64,000 nucleotides of DNA from Caballeronia sp. TF1N1 (GCF_022878925.1 NZ_CP084629.1:62001-126000), one strand, 5' to 3'. Shown: positions 35,695-45,321, counted from the first letter of the stretch. Translations and numbers: made by a program. Notes: generated by a model from the letters alone, not told the origin.

Positions 35695-38088
35695 TTACAG
35701 CCCAGCCGTCCAGCGCAGGACCGGCTCTTCCGTGCCATCCGGAAGCGACCACGTTCCCTTGGAACTGAAGTCCCACGTAGGACCGAAGCTCGCCGGCGTG
35801 GCCATTTGCGCGCTCGTCAGACCGCTCGAAGCGGACATGGCCTTGCCGCTGCCGACACCCGCTGTCGCGACAGACGTTTCCTTGTCCCAGAAGACGTCTT
35901 TGGCAATCGTGCCGCTATTCGTGCCCGCAATGGCGCCCGGCTTATGCGACCCCGTGCCCGGCGAAAGCGATGCCGTGCTGTACGACTGGCGAATGGTGCC
36001 GGTGTTGTTGCCCACCAAGCCGCCGATATATGCGCCGCCATTCACGAAGCTTTGCGAATACGACTGCTCGATGGTGCCGCTGTTCACGCCCGCGAGCCCG
36101 CCGATCGTCGCTGTTGCGGCAGCCGTCATGAAGTTGATGGTGTACGACTGGCCGATGTAACCATCGTTTTCGCCGACTAGGCCGCCGATTTCGCCATCGC
36201 CATTGACTTGCGCGCCGCTCCACGAACGCTCGACACGTCCGCGGTTGATGCCGACCAGCCCCCCCGCTGCCGTGGCCGTACCCGTGGGTTTGTTGACGAT
36301 GCCCGTGCTCGCGACATTCACCAGGTAGCCGTAGTTCGTGCCCGCAAGCACACCGACCGGACCGCCCGACGACGACGCCGTGGCGCTATCCACCAGTACG
36401 TTGCGCACGATGCCGGTCGGGCCGACCACGCCGAACAAGCCCGTATTCGCTCCGCTCGGAATGTTCAGATCGCTCAGCAGATGCCCCATGCCGTCGAACT
36501 GACCGGTGAACGGTTGCACCGCGCTGCCGATGCCCGAGAGGCCCGTTGCGCCATCCAGTTCCAGCGACGAGCCTAGTGCGTAAGTGCCGCCGAGGTTGTT
36601 CTTCACGGCGTGCAGATCGGCAATCGAATTGACGAGCTGATAAGCCGTGACCTGCGTGAGCAGACCGCTGAACGGCGCCGCGCTCCAACTCGCGTTGCCA
36701 TGCACGGTTCCGGGCGTGTAGCTGCCGGTCATGTCGTACAGCGCCGAGACGATACCGGTGCTGTGCGACCAGTCGAGCGTGCCGCGATTGGTCACGCTGC
36801 CGCCGTTGTCGATCGCGCTAGCGTCCGCACGCAAGGTGAGACTACCCGCGCCCGTGTTGGCGATGGTCGCGCCCGGCGCGATGGTCACCGAATGCCCGGC
36901 GTCGAGCGTCAGCGACGACGACCCGTTCCACCGAATATTCGATGTCACGTTGATGTCGCCCGCGCCCTTGGTGGCATCCGCGCCATTCGCATGGACCGTG
37001 ATCGACGTTCCGCTGCTCAGGTTCGCGGCCAGCGTGCGGGCGGGCGCTGCGTCGGCGGTAAAGGTCGGGGCCGTGATGTTCCACTGTCCCGCGCCTACTT
37101 TCGCCTCGCTCAGCTTGATGGCGTTGCCGGTCATGTCGACGGTGCCGCCGCTGCCATCCGCGTTGCGCGCGGAAATGGTGGCGCCGCGTGCGTCCACCGT
37201 ACCGCCTTGCGCCACGAGCCACACGTGGCCATCGCGCGTTTCGGTGCCGGTGGCGCGCAGCGCGCCCGACTTGCCCGCAAGCGCGAAGATGTTGCCGTCG
37301 GCCGCTTGCAGGCTGATCAGCGCCGCCTGGATCGTGCCCGAGTTGGTCACGTCGCCGCCCGTGCCCGTCGTCTGCACGCCAACTTGCTGGCCGTATGCGC
37401 TGTCCGCAAGCACGACTTCGCGCGCCGTCACGAGTTCGGCCGTGCCCTTCGGCGCGTTGATCGATCCGGCATTCATGACGCTCTTCGCCGAAATGAGGAA
37501 GACGTCGCCGCCCGACGAACTGATTTTCCCGAGATTGATCACGCTGGCATTCGAACTGCCGCCGAGCGTGAAGTAGTCCGGGCTGTTCATGAACGAGTCG
37601 TTATCGGTATCGAGTGTCGATGCAACGAAACGTCCGCCGGTCGCCACCACGCCCGTCGGCCCGATGAGCACGCCATGCGGATTGATGAGGTAGACGCTGC
37701 CGGTGCTCTTGAGCGTGCCGTAGATAGCCGACATGTCGTTGCCGGTGACGCGGTTGAGAGTTGCGCCGGTTCCGTTGTTGATGGAAACCGTATTGCCCGC
37801 GCCGATGGAAAAACTCGTCCAATTGATAATGCCGTTCGTGCCCGACTGCTTGATATTCAGGGTTCCGCCGCTTTGTGCGATGGTTCCCGAGCCCGCGACA
37901 TATTTACCGCCTTGAGGAAGAGGCGGTGCAGCTTCGGCGCCCCGCGCGTGAAGGAAACTGCCAGCAGATGCAAGTGCGATAAGAAGTGGAAGAGCCCGAA
38001 CTGTAAAGCCCGGTGCGCGAAACGTAGAGACGCAGGCCGCATCGCCGAGCGTCGAGACGCCCGCGAGACGGTAAACAAAAAGACGCAT
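35695..38088 (-). CDS. TpsA-like filamentous haemagglutinin N-terminal domain protein with GLUG repeats
   Basis: A 797-aa exported protein. The N-terminus has an extended signal region (to about residue 53) then a TPS secretion domain (SIGAGNTVSINNGTGATLNRV, VYLINPHGVLIGPTG with the NPHG motif). The middle is a beta-helical repeat region. The C-terminus carries at least five GLUG-type repeats (GGLVGENDGYIGQSY, GGLVGNNTGTIRQSY and relatives) and no cell-wall anchor. TpsA exoproteins need a TpsB outer-membrane transporter, but none lies in this window. The size is small for an adhesin. ATG 38088 is preceded by a G-rich GGGGGCGG. Confidence 0.88.
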   Translation of the reverse strand: MRLFVYRLAGVSTLGDAACVSTFRAPGFTVRALPLLIALASAGSFLHARGAEAAPPLPQGGKYVAGSGTIAQSGGTLNIKQSGTNGIINWTSFSIGAGNTVSINNGTGATLNRVTGNDMSAIYGTLKSTGSVYLINPHGVLIGPTGVVATGGRFVASTLDTDNDSFMNSPDYFTLGGSSNASVINLGKISSSGGDVFLISAKSVMNAGSINAPKGTAELVTAREVVLADSAYGQQVGVQTTGTGGDVTNSGTIQAALISLQAADGNIFALAGKSGALRATGTETRDGHVWLVAQGGTVDARGATISARNADGSGGTVDMTGNAIKLSEAKVGAGQWNITAPTFTADAAPARTLAANLSSGTSITVHANGADATKGAGDINVTSNIRWNGSSSLTLDAGHSVTIAPGATIANTGAGSLTLRADASAIDNGGSVTNRGTLDWSHSTGIVSALYDMTGSYTPGTVHGNASWSAAPFSGLLTQVTAYQLVNSIADLHAVKNNLGGTYALGSSLELDGATGLSGIGSAVQPFTGQFDGMGHLLSDLNIPSGANTGLFGVVGPTGIVRNVLVDSATASSSGGPVGVLAGTNYGYLVNVASTGIVNKPTGTATAAGGLVGINRGRVERSWSGAQVNGDGEIGGLVGENDGYIGQSYTINFMTAAATATIGGLAGVNSGTIEQSYSQSFVNGGAYIGGLVGNNTGTIRQSYSTASLSPGTGSHKPGAIAGTNSGTIAKDVFWDKETSVATAGVGSGKAMSASSGLTSAQMATPASFGPTWDFSSKGTWSLPDGTEEPVLRWTAGL

Positions 38089-38540
38089 ACCGCCCCCAAC
38101 AGAGTGTTTCCCCGATTTAATCGCTAAGTAGACAGCTTTTTTTAGTTGGTAGTGCAGTGTAACAGAGCGTAATGTCCATATCGAAAGACGAAAGATGATC
38201 GTTTTCAGGGCTTGCTCAACGGGCTGTAATTATGCTTACGAGTTCTTTAGCGATAAGCGTGAAATGCAAACAACGGGGAGTGGAGATAATCGGTAATTTC
38301 AACGTGTTAATGACGTCCTTCAGTGCGGACGCCGGCACCATGATCGCGCGCTGGATGTATTCGTGCCCCGACATCGTGCGGTGTTTAAGGACGATGTCAG
38401 GTCCGGCTTCGATCGCGAACGATCACGTCTTGATGAAATCGTTTGATTTTCCCAACGCGTGGACCGCCCGCGTCGAACGAGGCAACACTACCCTCCCCGC
38501 GCATTTCGAGCCTGTCGATTTGCTGGGATTATTTTTCGCT
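38089..38540. other. intergenic, about 450 bp, upstream of the TpsA-like gene
   Basis: No gene is supported. It holds an AT-rich part with CGATTTAATCG (38113-38123) and a 7-T run, likely near the promoter of the minus-strand adhesin gene, and an inverted repeat GACATCGT (38370-38377) / ACGATGTC (38391-38398) with no U-tract. Confidence 0.4.
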
Positions 38541-39296
38541 TCACCTTTGGCGCGCTTCGGCGGCCCATGCCTCGGCATCGACGCCAGCGGGAATACGCAT
38601 CGGCGCCGAGGGGTCGGTGGCCGCGCGCCACACCGCTTCGGCAATGTCCTCCGCACGCGTGGTCGGCGACGCGGTGTCCTGGAACTGCTCGAAGACGCGC
38701 TTGACGAGATCGGCATAAGCCGCGTGCTCCAGGCCATGCATATGCGCGCGCGCGTTGTCGCCGAATCGCGTGTCCGGCGCGCGGCCCGGCAAAACGAGGC
38801 GCGCGCGCACGCCGAACGGTTCGAGTTCAAGCGCCATCGACTCGGTGAAGGCGTTCACCGCCGCCTTGCTCGCGTGATATGCGCCGATCAGCGGCAAGGG
38901 CTTGATGGTCACGCTCGACGTCACGTTGACGATGACGCCCGCCCCGCGCTCGCGAAACTGCGGCAGCACGGCTTGCGTCATTGCAATGGTGCCGATGGTG
39001 TTGGTCTCGAAGATGTCGCGCACCGTGGCAATGGGCACGAGTTCGGCGGGCGACGCCGCGCCGACGCCCGCGTTGTTGACGAGGACATCGATCGGTCCCG
39101 CGGCTTCGATTGCCGCGCGAATGCTCTCGGCGTTCGTGACATCGAGCGGCAAGATGCGCAGGCGTTCGGACGGCGGCAGAACATCGGTGCGCGGCGTGCG
39201 CATCGTCGCGATGACTTGCCAGCCGCGACTCAGAAAGTGACGGGCGATTTCGAGCCCAAATCCGGACGAACATCCGGTGATCAACACGGTTTGCAT
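38541..39296 (-). CDS. short-chain dehydrogenase/reductase (SDR)
   Basis: A 251-aa classical SDR: VLITGCSSGFGLEIARHFL, VNNAGVGAAS, and a catalytic YHASK (GAYHASKAAVNAF) preceded by Ser in NVTSSVTI. It is chosen to start at 39296 because AAAGGAG lies six bases upstream; an in-frame codon at 39332 lacks this. It is divergent from an AraC-type regulator 102 bp away, which probably controls it. The substrate is unknown. Confidence 0.9.
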   Translation of the reverse strand: MQTVLITGCSSGFGLEIARHFLSRGWQVIATMRTPRTDVLPPSERLRILPLDVTNAESIRAAIEAAGPIDVLVNNAGVGAASPAELVPIATVRDIFETNTIGTIAMTQAVLPQFRERGAGVIVNVTSSVTIKPLPLIGAYHASKAAVNAFTESMALELEPFGVRARLVLPGRAPDTRFGDNARAHMHGLEHAAYADLVKRVFEQFQDTASPTTRAEDIAEAVWRAATDPSAPMRIPAGVDAEAWAAEARQR

Positions 39297-39397
39297 GACG
39301 ACTCCTTTGAAGTGATTTGCGTGTGCCACCACAATAGATCGCCGCTCTCGTACTCGCTACAATCGATGATCCAGATTTCATTTGCAGGAGTCCGGCA

Positions 39398-40309
39398 ATG
39401 ATCGATCCGTTGGCCGAAGTCGTGTCGCTGCTTCAACCGGCTGCCAATTTCTCCAAGCTCGTTCATGGTGCAAGTCCGTGGCACATCAGCCGCTCGGACG
39501 CAGGCCAGCCGTTTTATTGCGTGATTCTCGAAGGCGGATGCCGTATCTCAATCGACGGCTACGAGCCGATCGAACTGTTGTCCGGCGACTTCATGCTGAT
39601 TCCCGCCGCTTACGGCGTTGCGGTGTCCAGTCTCGAAGCGCCGCCGCTCGGTTCCGAAACGCAATCGCCCGTTGCGCTCGGCAATGGCGAGTTCAGGATC
39701 GGCCCGCCGGATAGCCCGATCGACGCGCGCATGATGGCGGGTCACTGCAGCTTCGGTTCACCCGACGCGGCTCTGCTCGTTTCGCTGTTGCCGCGCTTCG
39801 TGCATGTTCGCGGGGAACGGCGGCTTGCCACGCTGGTGCGACTGGTTCGCGAGGAATCGCGCGAACAGCGGCCCGCGCGCGAAGTCGTGCTTTCTCGATT
39901 GCTCGAAGTGCTGCTGATCGAGGCGCTGCGCTCGACGGCCGGAACGGATGCGTCGCCGGGTCTCGTGCGTGGGCTGTCGGACCTTCGTCTAGCGGCTGCC
40001 TTACGCGGAATGCACGAACGCTCCGCGCACGCGTGGACGGTGGCCGAATTGGCGAAAGAGGCCGCGCTTTCGCGCTCGACTTTTTTCGAGCGCTTCAGCC
40101 GCGCGGTGGGCGTGGCGCCGATGGAATATCTGCTTCGATGGCGCATGGCGCTCGCCAAGGATCTGTTGCGGCGAAGTCAAGGGCGTATCGCGGAGATCGC
40201 GCAGCGTGTCGGCTATAGCTCCGCCAGCACATTTAGCGTCGCATTCACCCGGCATGTCGGCCGCTCGCCGTCGCAATATGCGCGCGACGGACAAGCGGCG
40301 GAAGACTAA
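39398..40309 (+). CDS. AraC-family transcriptional regulator (cupin_6 N-terminus)
   Basis: A 303-aa regulator. The N-terminal part is a cupin-type ligand domain (AraC_N/cupin_6: GGCRISIDGYEPIELLSGDFMLIP). The C-terminal double helix-turn-helix is WTVAELAKEAALSRSTFFERFSRAVGVAP and IAEIAQRVGYSSASTFSVAFTRHVGRSP. GCAGGAGTCCGGCA precedes ATG. It is divergent from the SDR at 38541, the classic regulator/target arrangement. Confidence 0.92.
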   Translation: MIDPLAEVVSLLQPAANFSKLVHGASPWHISRSDAGQPFYCVILEGGCRISIDGYEPIELLSGDFMLIPAAYGVAVSSLEAPPLGSETQSPVALGNGEFRIGPPDSPIDARMMAGHCSFGSPDAALLVSLLPRFVHVRGERRLATLVRLVREESREQRPAREVVLSRLLEVLLIEALRSTAGTDASPGLVRGLSDLRLAAALRGMHERSAHAWTVAELAKEAALSRSTFFERFSRAVGVAPMEYLLRWRMALAKDLLRRSQGRIAEIAQRVGYSSASTFSVAFTRHVGRSPSQYARDGQAAED

Positions 40310-40547
40310 TTACTTCGATATGCAGATCGATTGCTCATTGCCTGGCTAAATAACGCTCGTTCGACGCTCACGATTCACGCGCAACCTCTTCAATCAACTG
40401 ACGTTATTTATTTAAGAATTTCCACACATCCAAATTTTTTGCAACGCATGAATCGTTTTGCTTCATTGAGAAGAAGAATCTGAAACTGGCGAGACCACGT
40501 GCTAACCTTTCCTCAGAACGTTGTATGCGCTGCACTTCGGAGGCCTA

Positions 40548-40715
40548 ATGCTCACGTGCCACTGTCAGTCTTGCGGGAAATTGTTTTCGTCGCAATTGTC
40601 GGAAGAGGCACTTCGTTGTGAAGAATGCGAGTCACCTGATGTAGAAGTGCTCGCGGGCTCCGACACGTTGGACAACGACAACAGGAATGATCTAGGCAAT
40701 TCCGAACTCATCTGA
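40548..40715 (+). CDS. small zinc-ribbon protein, 55 aa
   Basis: A 55-aa protein with two CxxC knuckles, C6-C9 (CQSC) and C24-C27 (CEEC), spaced as in a zinc ribbon, and an acidic C-terminal tail (GSDTLDNDNRNDLGN). ATG 40548 has GGAGG five bases upstream, so it is preferred to an in-frame ATG at 40521. It is unrecognised beyond the fold. It precedes a receiver-like protein by 257 bp on the same strand, with no obvious terminator, so joint expression is possible. Confidence 0.65.
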   Translation: MLTCHCQSCGKLFSSQLSEEALRCEECESPDVEVLAGSDTLDNDNRNDLGNSELI

Positions 40716-40972
40716 TATCTATGAATATCAATGGAGAAGTTTGGCTATATGCCCCGCACGCAGAGCGCGTAACCTAGCACGCTGGAATTCGTTCCGAGTG
40801 CTGCAAGCACTTACAACAGCAATGCGCGACATGCACGTCATTACCGGTTCGCGGTTTAGATCAGGTCAGAATGGCGCCACTGTGTGACGAGGTCTGCTGC
40901 AACGCGGCGCCCGCATCGGCAAAGACCCGCAATCAATGATTAGTCGATCAACGCAGGTCAGAGGAGCACATC

Positions 40973-41437
40973 GTGACAGGGCGCTTACCGTTGGACGACG
41001 AGCAGGAGTTCGCGCTGTGGCGACCAGACAGCAAGGTTGTCGTGACAAGCAAAAGGCGAATCGTAATCGGGCATAAGGACAGGCCAATAGGCAAGTCGCT
41101 TGCGCTTCTTCTGTCCACGAGAGGATTCGAAGCAATACACGCAAGCGAAATCGGCGACGCCCAGCGTTTCCTGCAGCACTGGAAAGCTCATGCGCTGCTG
41201 CTCGATACGAGAATGGACACGCCACCCGACTTTGAGACTGTCCGGCAGTTGCGTCGAACGGAACACACGGCGGGTTTGTTGATCATTGCAATGAGCAACA
41301 TTCAACCACTCGATTCGCTGCCATCGATGAAAGAAGCCGGCTTCGACGGTCACGTCCGTCGCCCATGTTCGCTCTGGCGACTCAGCGATCTCATCGAAAG
41401 TCATTTCGGTACCGTGCCGATGCGCAATCGCCGCTAG
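40973..41437 (+). CDS. degenerate receiver-domain protein
   Basis: A 154-aa single-domain protein resembling a response-regulator receiver. After about 27 N-terminal residues, RIVIGHKDRPIGKSLALLLSTRGFEAIHASEIGDA gives the first beta-alpha unit. LLLDTRMD supplies a candidate phosphoacceptor (D78). The acidic pair normally after beta1 is replaced by HKD, and the conserved Lys near the end is replaced by Arg (HVRRPCS). Phosphorylation may be lost or altered. GTG 40973 is set by GAGGAG seven bases upstream. There is no output domain and no kinase nearby. Confidence 0.75.
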   Translation: MTGRLPLDDEQEFALWRPDSKVVVTSKRRIVIGHKDRPIGKSLALLLSTRGFEAIHASEIGDAQRFLQHWKAHALLLDTRMDTPPDFETVRQLRRTEHTAGLLIIAMSNIQPLDSLPSMKEAGFDGHVRRPCSLWRLSDLIESHFGTVPMRNRR

Positions 41438-41525
41438 CGCGAACGATGGTCACGTTGCTTAGGGACTGCACGGCGAGATGATCGACGACGCAGAAATCAA
41501 TCGATTGCAACGCAGAAGTGAACCG

Positions 41526-42353
41526 CTAGACCTTTCGCGCGACGAAATGCAGCCAGTTCTCGCCGCTAACGTCGGCCAGTTCCGATACTTGAGCGCCGCT
41601 ATTACTTCCGAAAACCGCCTCGGTAAGCAGGCCGGCCTCGGCACATTGTTGGCGCTGCGTCTGGATATCCGTGTATAGGATCAGAATGCCGAACCTGTGA
41701 GCGGCGCAGACGCGTAGTGCATAGCCGTCGTATTCCCGGTTGAGAGGCGAATAACGCAGATAATTGAACGCCGCCATTGGAAGGTTATATAAGGCCCGCG
41801 CGCAGTTGATGCCGAATTCGACGACATTCTCCGCTTGCGAAACATGCGAAGCTTGCGCAAACGTTTCCCTGTAGCCCGGCCCGGCGAGATTGTGGGTAGA
41901 AAACAATGCGAGACCGCCTGGCTTGAGCACGCGTGCAAACTCGCTTAGCACTTTGCGTCTGCCTTCACTGTCGATGGAATCGATGCCATTGAAGCTGAAC
42001 ATAACGAGCGCGAAGCTGTTGTCCTCGAATTCGGCCAGGTTGCGCGCATCCATGACACGCACCTGGACGCTCGGATAATTTCTCTGACATATCGCGACCA
42101 GCTCGGGCGTGTAATCGACACCCGTGTAATCCGGGCTCACGCGCGACAGCAGCGGCACCGTGCGTCCGCCGCCTACACCGACATCGAGCAAAGGTTGATC
42201 GCGTACTTCCGCGCGCACATAAGCGATAGCCGCGGCCTCGCCAGGATCGGTCCAATCGCTCAGCTTGTCGTACCATCGGAGCGCGCTACGGGTGCGCCAT
42301 GCAGACCGGTTGACGCGATCTTGCACGGTAAAGCGTTGCTGGGAAAACCCCAT
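41526..42353 (-). CDS. class I SAM-dependent methyltransferase
   Basis: A 275-aa methyltransferase. Motif I is LLDVGVGGGRTVPLL; the acidic loop YTGVDYTPELV and motif post-I VRVMDARNLAEF follow, with a motif-III-like EFARVLKPGGLALFSTHN. The N-terminal about 40 residues are variable. ATG 42353 is preferred, as the region up to a GTG at 42416 does not look coding; neither start has a strong Shine-Dalgarno. It stands alone between a receiver-like gene and a long spacer. The substrate is unknown. Confidence 0.85.
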   Translation of the reverse strand: MGFSQQRFTVQDRVNRSAWRTRSALRWYDKLSDWTDPGEAAAIAYVRAEVRDQPLLDVGVGGGRTVPLLSRVSPDYTGVDYTPELVAICQRNYPSVQVRVMDARNLAEFEDNSFALVMFSFNGIDSIDSEGRRKVLSEFARVLKPGGLALFSTHNLAGPGYRETFAQASHVSQAENVVEFGINCARALYNLPMAAFNYLRYSPLNREYDGYALRVCAAHRFGILILYTDIQTQRQQCAEAGLLTEAVFGSNSGAQVSELADVSGENWLHFVARKV

Positions 42354-42902
42354 ACGGCACCCACGCTGAGCGATAACCAGAGAAACCGGAGCGGGGCATT
42401 GAGAGTCGGCCGCCACCGCACTTGAATGACAAATGAAGTGTAGCAGTCGTTTAATTTTGCCGCCGGGTTATTCAAAATAGCTCTCGGCATGACAGAGGTG
42501 CGCGTCAGCCGTGATCAAAAACGGAACTCAGCGGGCATATAAGCGTCAGACCGTTCCTGAGGCGATGCACGTCACCGCGCAAAGCCTTGGCATCGGGAAG
42601 AATTTTCAGTAGGTTTGTCGAATGGCCAGCCAGTTGTCGACGCTTTGCCGGGCGTCGCAACATGACTTTGGTTTGTTCATACGAAGCACATGCCGACCAA
42701 CCTATCACGATATGCTCAAAGACTTAAAACCCTTTGCGGATAACGCTCACGCGGACCAATGCATATCCGTTGATGGTCTTGACCGAGCACGCCGACATCG
42801 ACCGAACCCATGTTCCCGCAAGTCATGGCGATGAATTCGCCGGGTAGGCGCTTTTTTTGCTGCCCTATTTAATCGATCGCCAGTACCGGCAAAGGAACTC
42901 TC
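42354..42902. other. intergenic, about 550 bp
   Basis: No convincing gene is present. A 70-codon plus-strand frame at 42622-42834 has unlikely composition and a weak Shine-Dalgarno. Right after its stop, CGCC (42838-42841) and GGCG (42847-42850) form a short stem followed by seven T (42852-42858). A small transcript ending here is possible but unproved. The rest is featureless. Confidence 0.35.
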
Positions 42903-43367
42903 ATGGCCACTCCCGTTTTCGAGTCAGTTCGTCTGGATGACGTTCTGCTCAAGCCCGACCCGATCGACCCGGCGTGGATACTCGAGGGCAATCCCGTCGC
43001 GCGCAGCGGTCAGTGGTCGCAGAGTCCCGACACGACCACGACTTCCTGGGTCTGGGATTGCACCGCCGGGCGCTTCAACTGGTACTTCAATGCCGATGAG
43101 ACCATCTACGTCATCGAAGGCGAAGTCATCATCACGGCCGAAGGTCAGGAACCGCGCACTCTGCGCGAAGGCCATGCCGCGCTGTTCTATGCCGGGACCC
43201 ATTCTGAATGGTACGTTCCGAAATACGTGCGCAAGCATGCCATCTTGCGTCCGCATATCACCAAGCCTGCGCTGCTCGCGCTCAAGGTGAGCCGCAAGTT
43301 CAGCCGCAAACTCAACGGCTCCTTTCCCCGCTCGTCGTTCCGATCGTCAGGAGACGAGAGCGCTTAA
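42903..43367 (+). CDS. cupin-domain protein (cupin_3 / EutQ-like)
   Basis: A 154-aa single-cupin protein. It has FNWYFNADETIYVIEGEVIITAEGQEPRTLREGHAALFYAGTHSEWYVP, where the E and H positions are partly kept and typical of cupin_3. AAAGGAACTCTC precedes ATG. The C-terminal tail is basic and Ser-rich. It converges with uraD and overlaps its last 21 bases. Family members include (S)-ureidoglycine aminohydrolase-like proteins, so a link to ureide metabolism is tempting, but the sequence gives no direct proof. Confidence 0.8.
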   Translation: MATPVFESVRLDDVLLKPDPIDPAWILEGNPVARSGQWSQSPDTTTTSWVWDCTAGRFNWYFNADETIYVIEGEVIITAEGQEPRTLREGHAALFYAGTHSEWYVPKYVRKHAILRPHITKPALLALKVSRKFSRKLNGSFPRSSFRSSGDESA

Positions 43368-43874
43368 GCGCTCATAAAGCCGCGCCCGAGTGATTGCCTC
43401 GATCTGCGCGAGCGCCTCGTCCATCTCCTGTGGCGTGTCACGCCCGGTACGGCGTTCGAACGCCGCGAAAATCCCCTCCCGCGTGTAATGCCGCACGCAG
43501 ATAATGAATGGAAAGCCATGCCGCGCGAGATAGTCCGCGTTCATCCGGTCGAGCGCGGCCTCTTGCGCGGGCGTCAGCGCGTCCAGTCCGGCGCCCTTTT
43601 GTTCGGCATTCGAATCGCGCGTCATCGTGCCTGCACGAATGTTCGAACCCGACAATAGCGGATGCAAGTTCAGAAAGTCGCATTGGCCTCGCTCGTTCAG
43701 CGCGCGGATGACGTCCATCATCGCTCGATGCAGTTCCTGCGCGGAGCCGAACGGCCGCCGTTCCCACGCGCCGCTCGCTGCCTGTGGAAAGTGCTCGAAG
43801 ACGCTCCCGAAGGCGCGCAGGAAGGTTGCATGATCGAGCGCATTGATCGGCGCGAGATCGATCGACTGAGACAT
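43347..43874 (-). CDS. uraD: 2-oxo-4-hydroxy-4-carboxy-5-ureidoimidazoline (OHCU) decarboxylase
   Basis: A 175-aa OHCU decarboxylase, the third step of urate-to-(S)-allantoin conversion. The N-terminal opening INALDHATFLRAFGSVFEHFPQAA is typical. The usual HPDLA active-site motif is read here as LHPLLSG, with the following EQKGAGLDALT and FPFIICVRHYTREGIFAAFERR. ATG 43874 follows GGGAGCACTCC; an upstream extension to 43949 is not protein-like. It lies near two hydroxyisourate hydrolase genes, which supply its substrate. No urate oxidase gene is in the window. Confidence 0.88.
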   Translation of the reverse strand: MSQSIDLAPINALDHATFLRAFGSVFEHFPQAASGAWERRPFGSAQELHRAMMDVIRALNERGQCDFLNLHPLLSGSNIRAGTMTRDSNAEQKGAGLDALTPAQEAALDRMNADYLARHGFPFIICVRHYTREGIFAAFERRTGRDTPQEMDEALAQIEAITRARLYERLSALVS

Positions 43875-44016
43875 GGAGTGCTCCCGTAAAGCCCGCTTGA
43901 TCGAGGACAGGCGTGGATGACGATTACGGGCCGAGTATAGGAAGCGCACGCGCGGCGGGCGAGAACCGCGGCCTTATAGACCGCATAGCAGAAGCCGATA
44001 ACGAGCGTCGGCTACC

Positions 44017-44961
44017 CTAACGCTTCATGTCGCGCAGTTCGCGCAGCGCTTGCGACGCCGCCGTCAACGTGCCGCGCAGCCACACATGCGATGCCGAGCG
44101 GTGCCGCGACGGATGCCACAGCTGATAGAACCGCATGAGCGGAAACTCGATCGGCGGTTCGAGCACGGCAACCGGCAGCGATTGCGCGTGATAGTTGGCG
44201 AAGTGGCGGCCCGTGGTCAGGATCAGGTCCGTGCCTGGAATGAGGCTAGGCGCGAGATTGAAGTACGGACAGCTCACGCGATTGTCCCGATGCACGCGCA
44301 TCGTGCTGAGTCCGGTATCCACGACGCCACGTTGATCGCGCGAATATGGCGTCGGCACGATATGCGCCGCGTCCAGATAAGTCTGCGCGGTGAACTCGCC
44401 GGGTCGCGCATGCACGCTGTCCTCGGCCACGACGCACACCACCTCGTCCTCAAGCAGCACGGACAAATGCAGATGCTCCGGTGGATTCGGCCAATTGCCG
44501 ATAACGATATCCGGCGAGCCTTCCGACAACGCCTGCTCGTAGTTGAAGGTCGCGGACAGCGGCATCGCGACGAGACGCGCCCTTGGCGCCGTGCGGCGGA
44601 ACTCGCGCACCACATGCGCGAAGAACGGCGGCGCCAGATAGTCGGGCATGCCGACCGTGAAGGTCTGCTCGGTGGTGGCGGGATCGAACCGGTCGTCCGC
44701 TACCAGCAGGTTATCCAGCGCGCCGAGCGCGGCTTGCGCGTTCTCGGCGAGTTGTAGCGCCCGCTCGGTCGGGACCATCACGTTCTTCTCGCGCGTGAGA
44801 AGCGGGTCGTTGAAGATCGTGCGCAGCCGTTTGAGCGCGCTGCTGATGGCCGGCTGCGACTGATTCATGCGAATGGCCGTGCGAGACACGCTGCGCTCGG
44901 CAATCAACGTGCAAAGCACGCGCAACAGGTAGGTATCGAATGGATCGTCTGCGCGATTCAT
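44017..44961 (-). CDS. LysR-family transcriptional regulator of the ureide locus
   Basis: A 314-aa LysR protein. The HTH region is LLRVLCTLIAERSVSRTAIRMNQSQPAISSALKRLRTIFNDPLL, followed by a substrate-binding-like effector domain. The open frame continues upstream to 46818, but that part is antisense to the MFS transporter and not real; ATG 44961 is the natural start. It is divergent from the MFS-uraH1-uraH2 operon and upstream of uraD, so it probably regulates the locus. Candidate symmetric sites lie in the spacer. Confidence 0.88.
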   Translation of the reverse strand: MNRADDPFDTYLLRVLCTLIAERSVSRTAIRMNQSQPAISSALKRLRTIFNDPLLTREKNVMVPTERALQLAENAQAALGALDNLLVADDRFDPATTEQTFTVGMPDYLAPPFFAHVVREFRRTAPRARLVAMPLSATFNYEQALSEGSPDIVIGNWPNPPEHLHLSVLLEDEVVCVVAEDSVHARPGEFTAQTYLDAAHIVPTPYSRDQRGVVDTGLSTMRVHRDNRVSCPYFNLAPSLIPGTDLILTTGRHFANYHAQSLPVAVLEPPIEFPLMRFYQLWHPSRHRSASHVWLRGTLTAASQALRELRDMKR

Positions 44962-45321
44962 GTTTTGAGGTCCGTGGCCCGTGAACGGCGCAGCGTCGGG
45001 GCAGCGCCTGCCTGTTTGACGTTGTAACGTGTAGAAGCATCGAGGGCAACGTGCCGAATTAATTCGATGCGTTCGGCCGATTCCTGCACGAAGGCGGTGC
45101 AACGAGGCCTGAACGCGCGCTCCAAGGGTAATCCATAACGGCGAACGCACCTCTGTCGAACCCCGCAAACCCATGCGCCGCAAGGCTTTGCGGCGCATAT
45201 CGAAGTTGCTATCGGGCTTATTCAAACGCCCGCCGTTCCCAAGCTTTTTTTGATTTTCAATACTGGCTCCATCGAACGCACCGCCGCGGCGGCTTACTTC
45301 ATCGCGCTTGGAGGACTCATC
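44962..45321. promoter_or_regulatory. divergent spacer between lysR and MFS genes with palindromes
   Basis: A 360-bp spacer with no gene. CGAATTAATTCG at 45055-45066 is a perfect 12-bp palindrome. GCATCGA at 45037-45043 and TCGATGC at 45064-45070 form an overlapping larger inverted repeat. These are candidate LysR sites for the two divergent promoters. A short T-run occurs near 45245-45251. Confidence 0.4.

Noticed and set aside
36610..38127. 505-codon plus-strand frame
   Set aside because: Antisense to the TpsA-like gene, with no recognisable domain.
40348..40410. AAATAACG / CGTTATTT inverted repeat
   Set aside because: The arms are about 45 bp apart, too far for a hairpin, with no supporting signal.
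42622..42834. 70-codon plus-strand frame before a T-run hairpin
   Set aside because: Weak Shine-Dalgarno and unlikely composition; kept only as a note in the intergenic entry.
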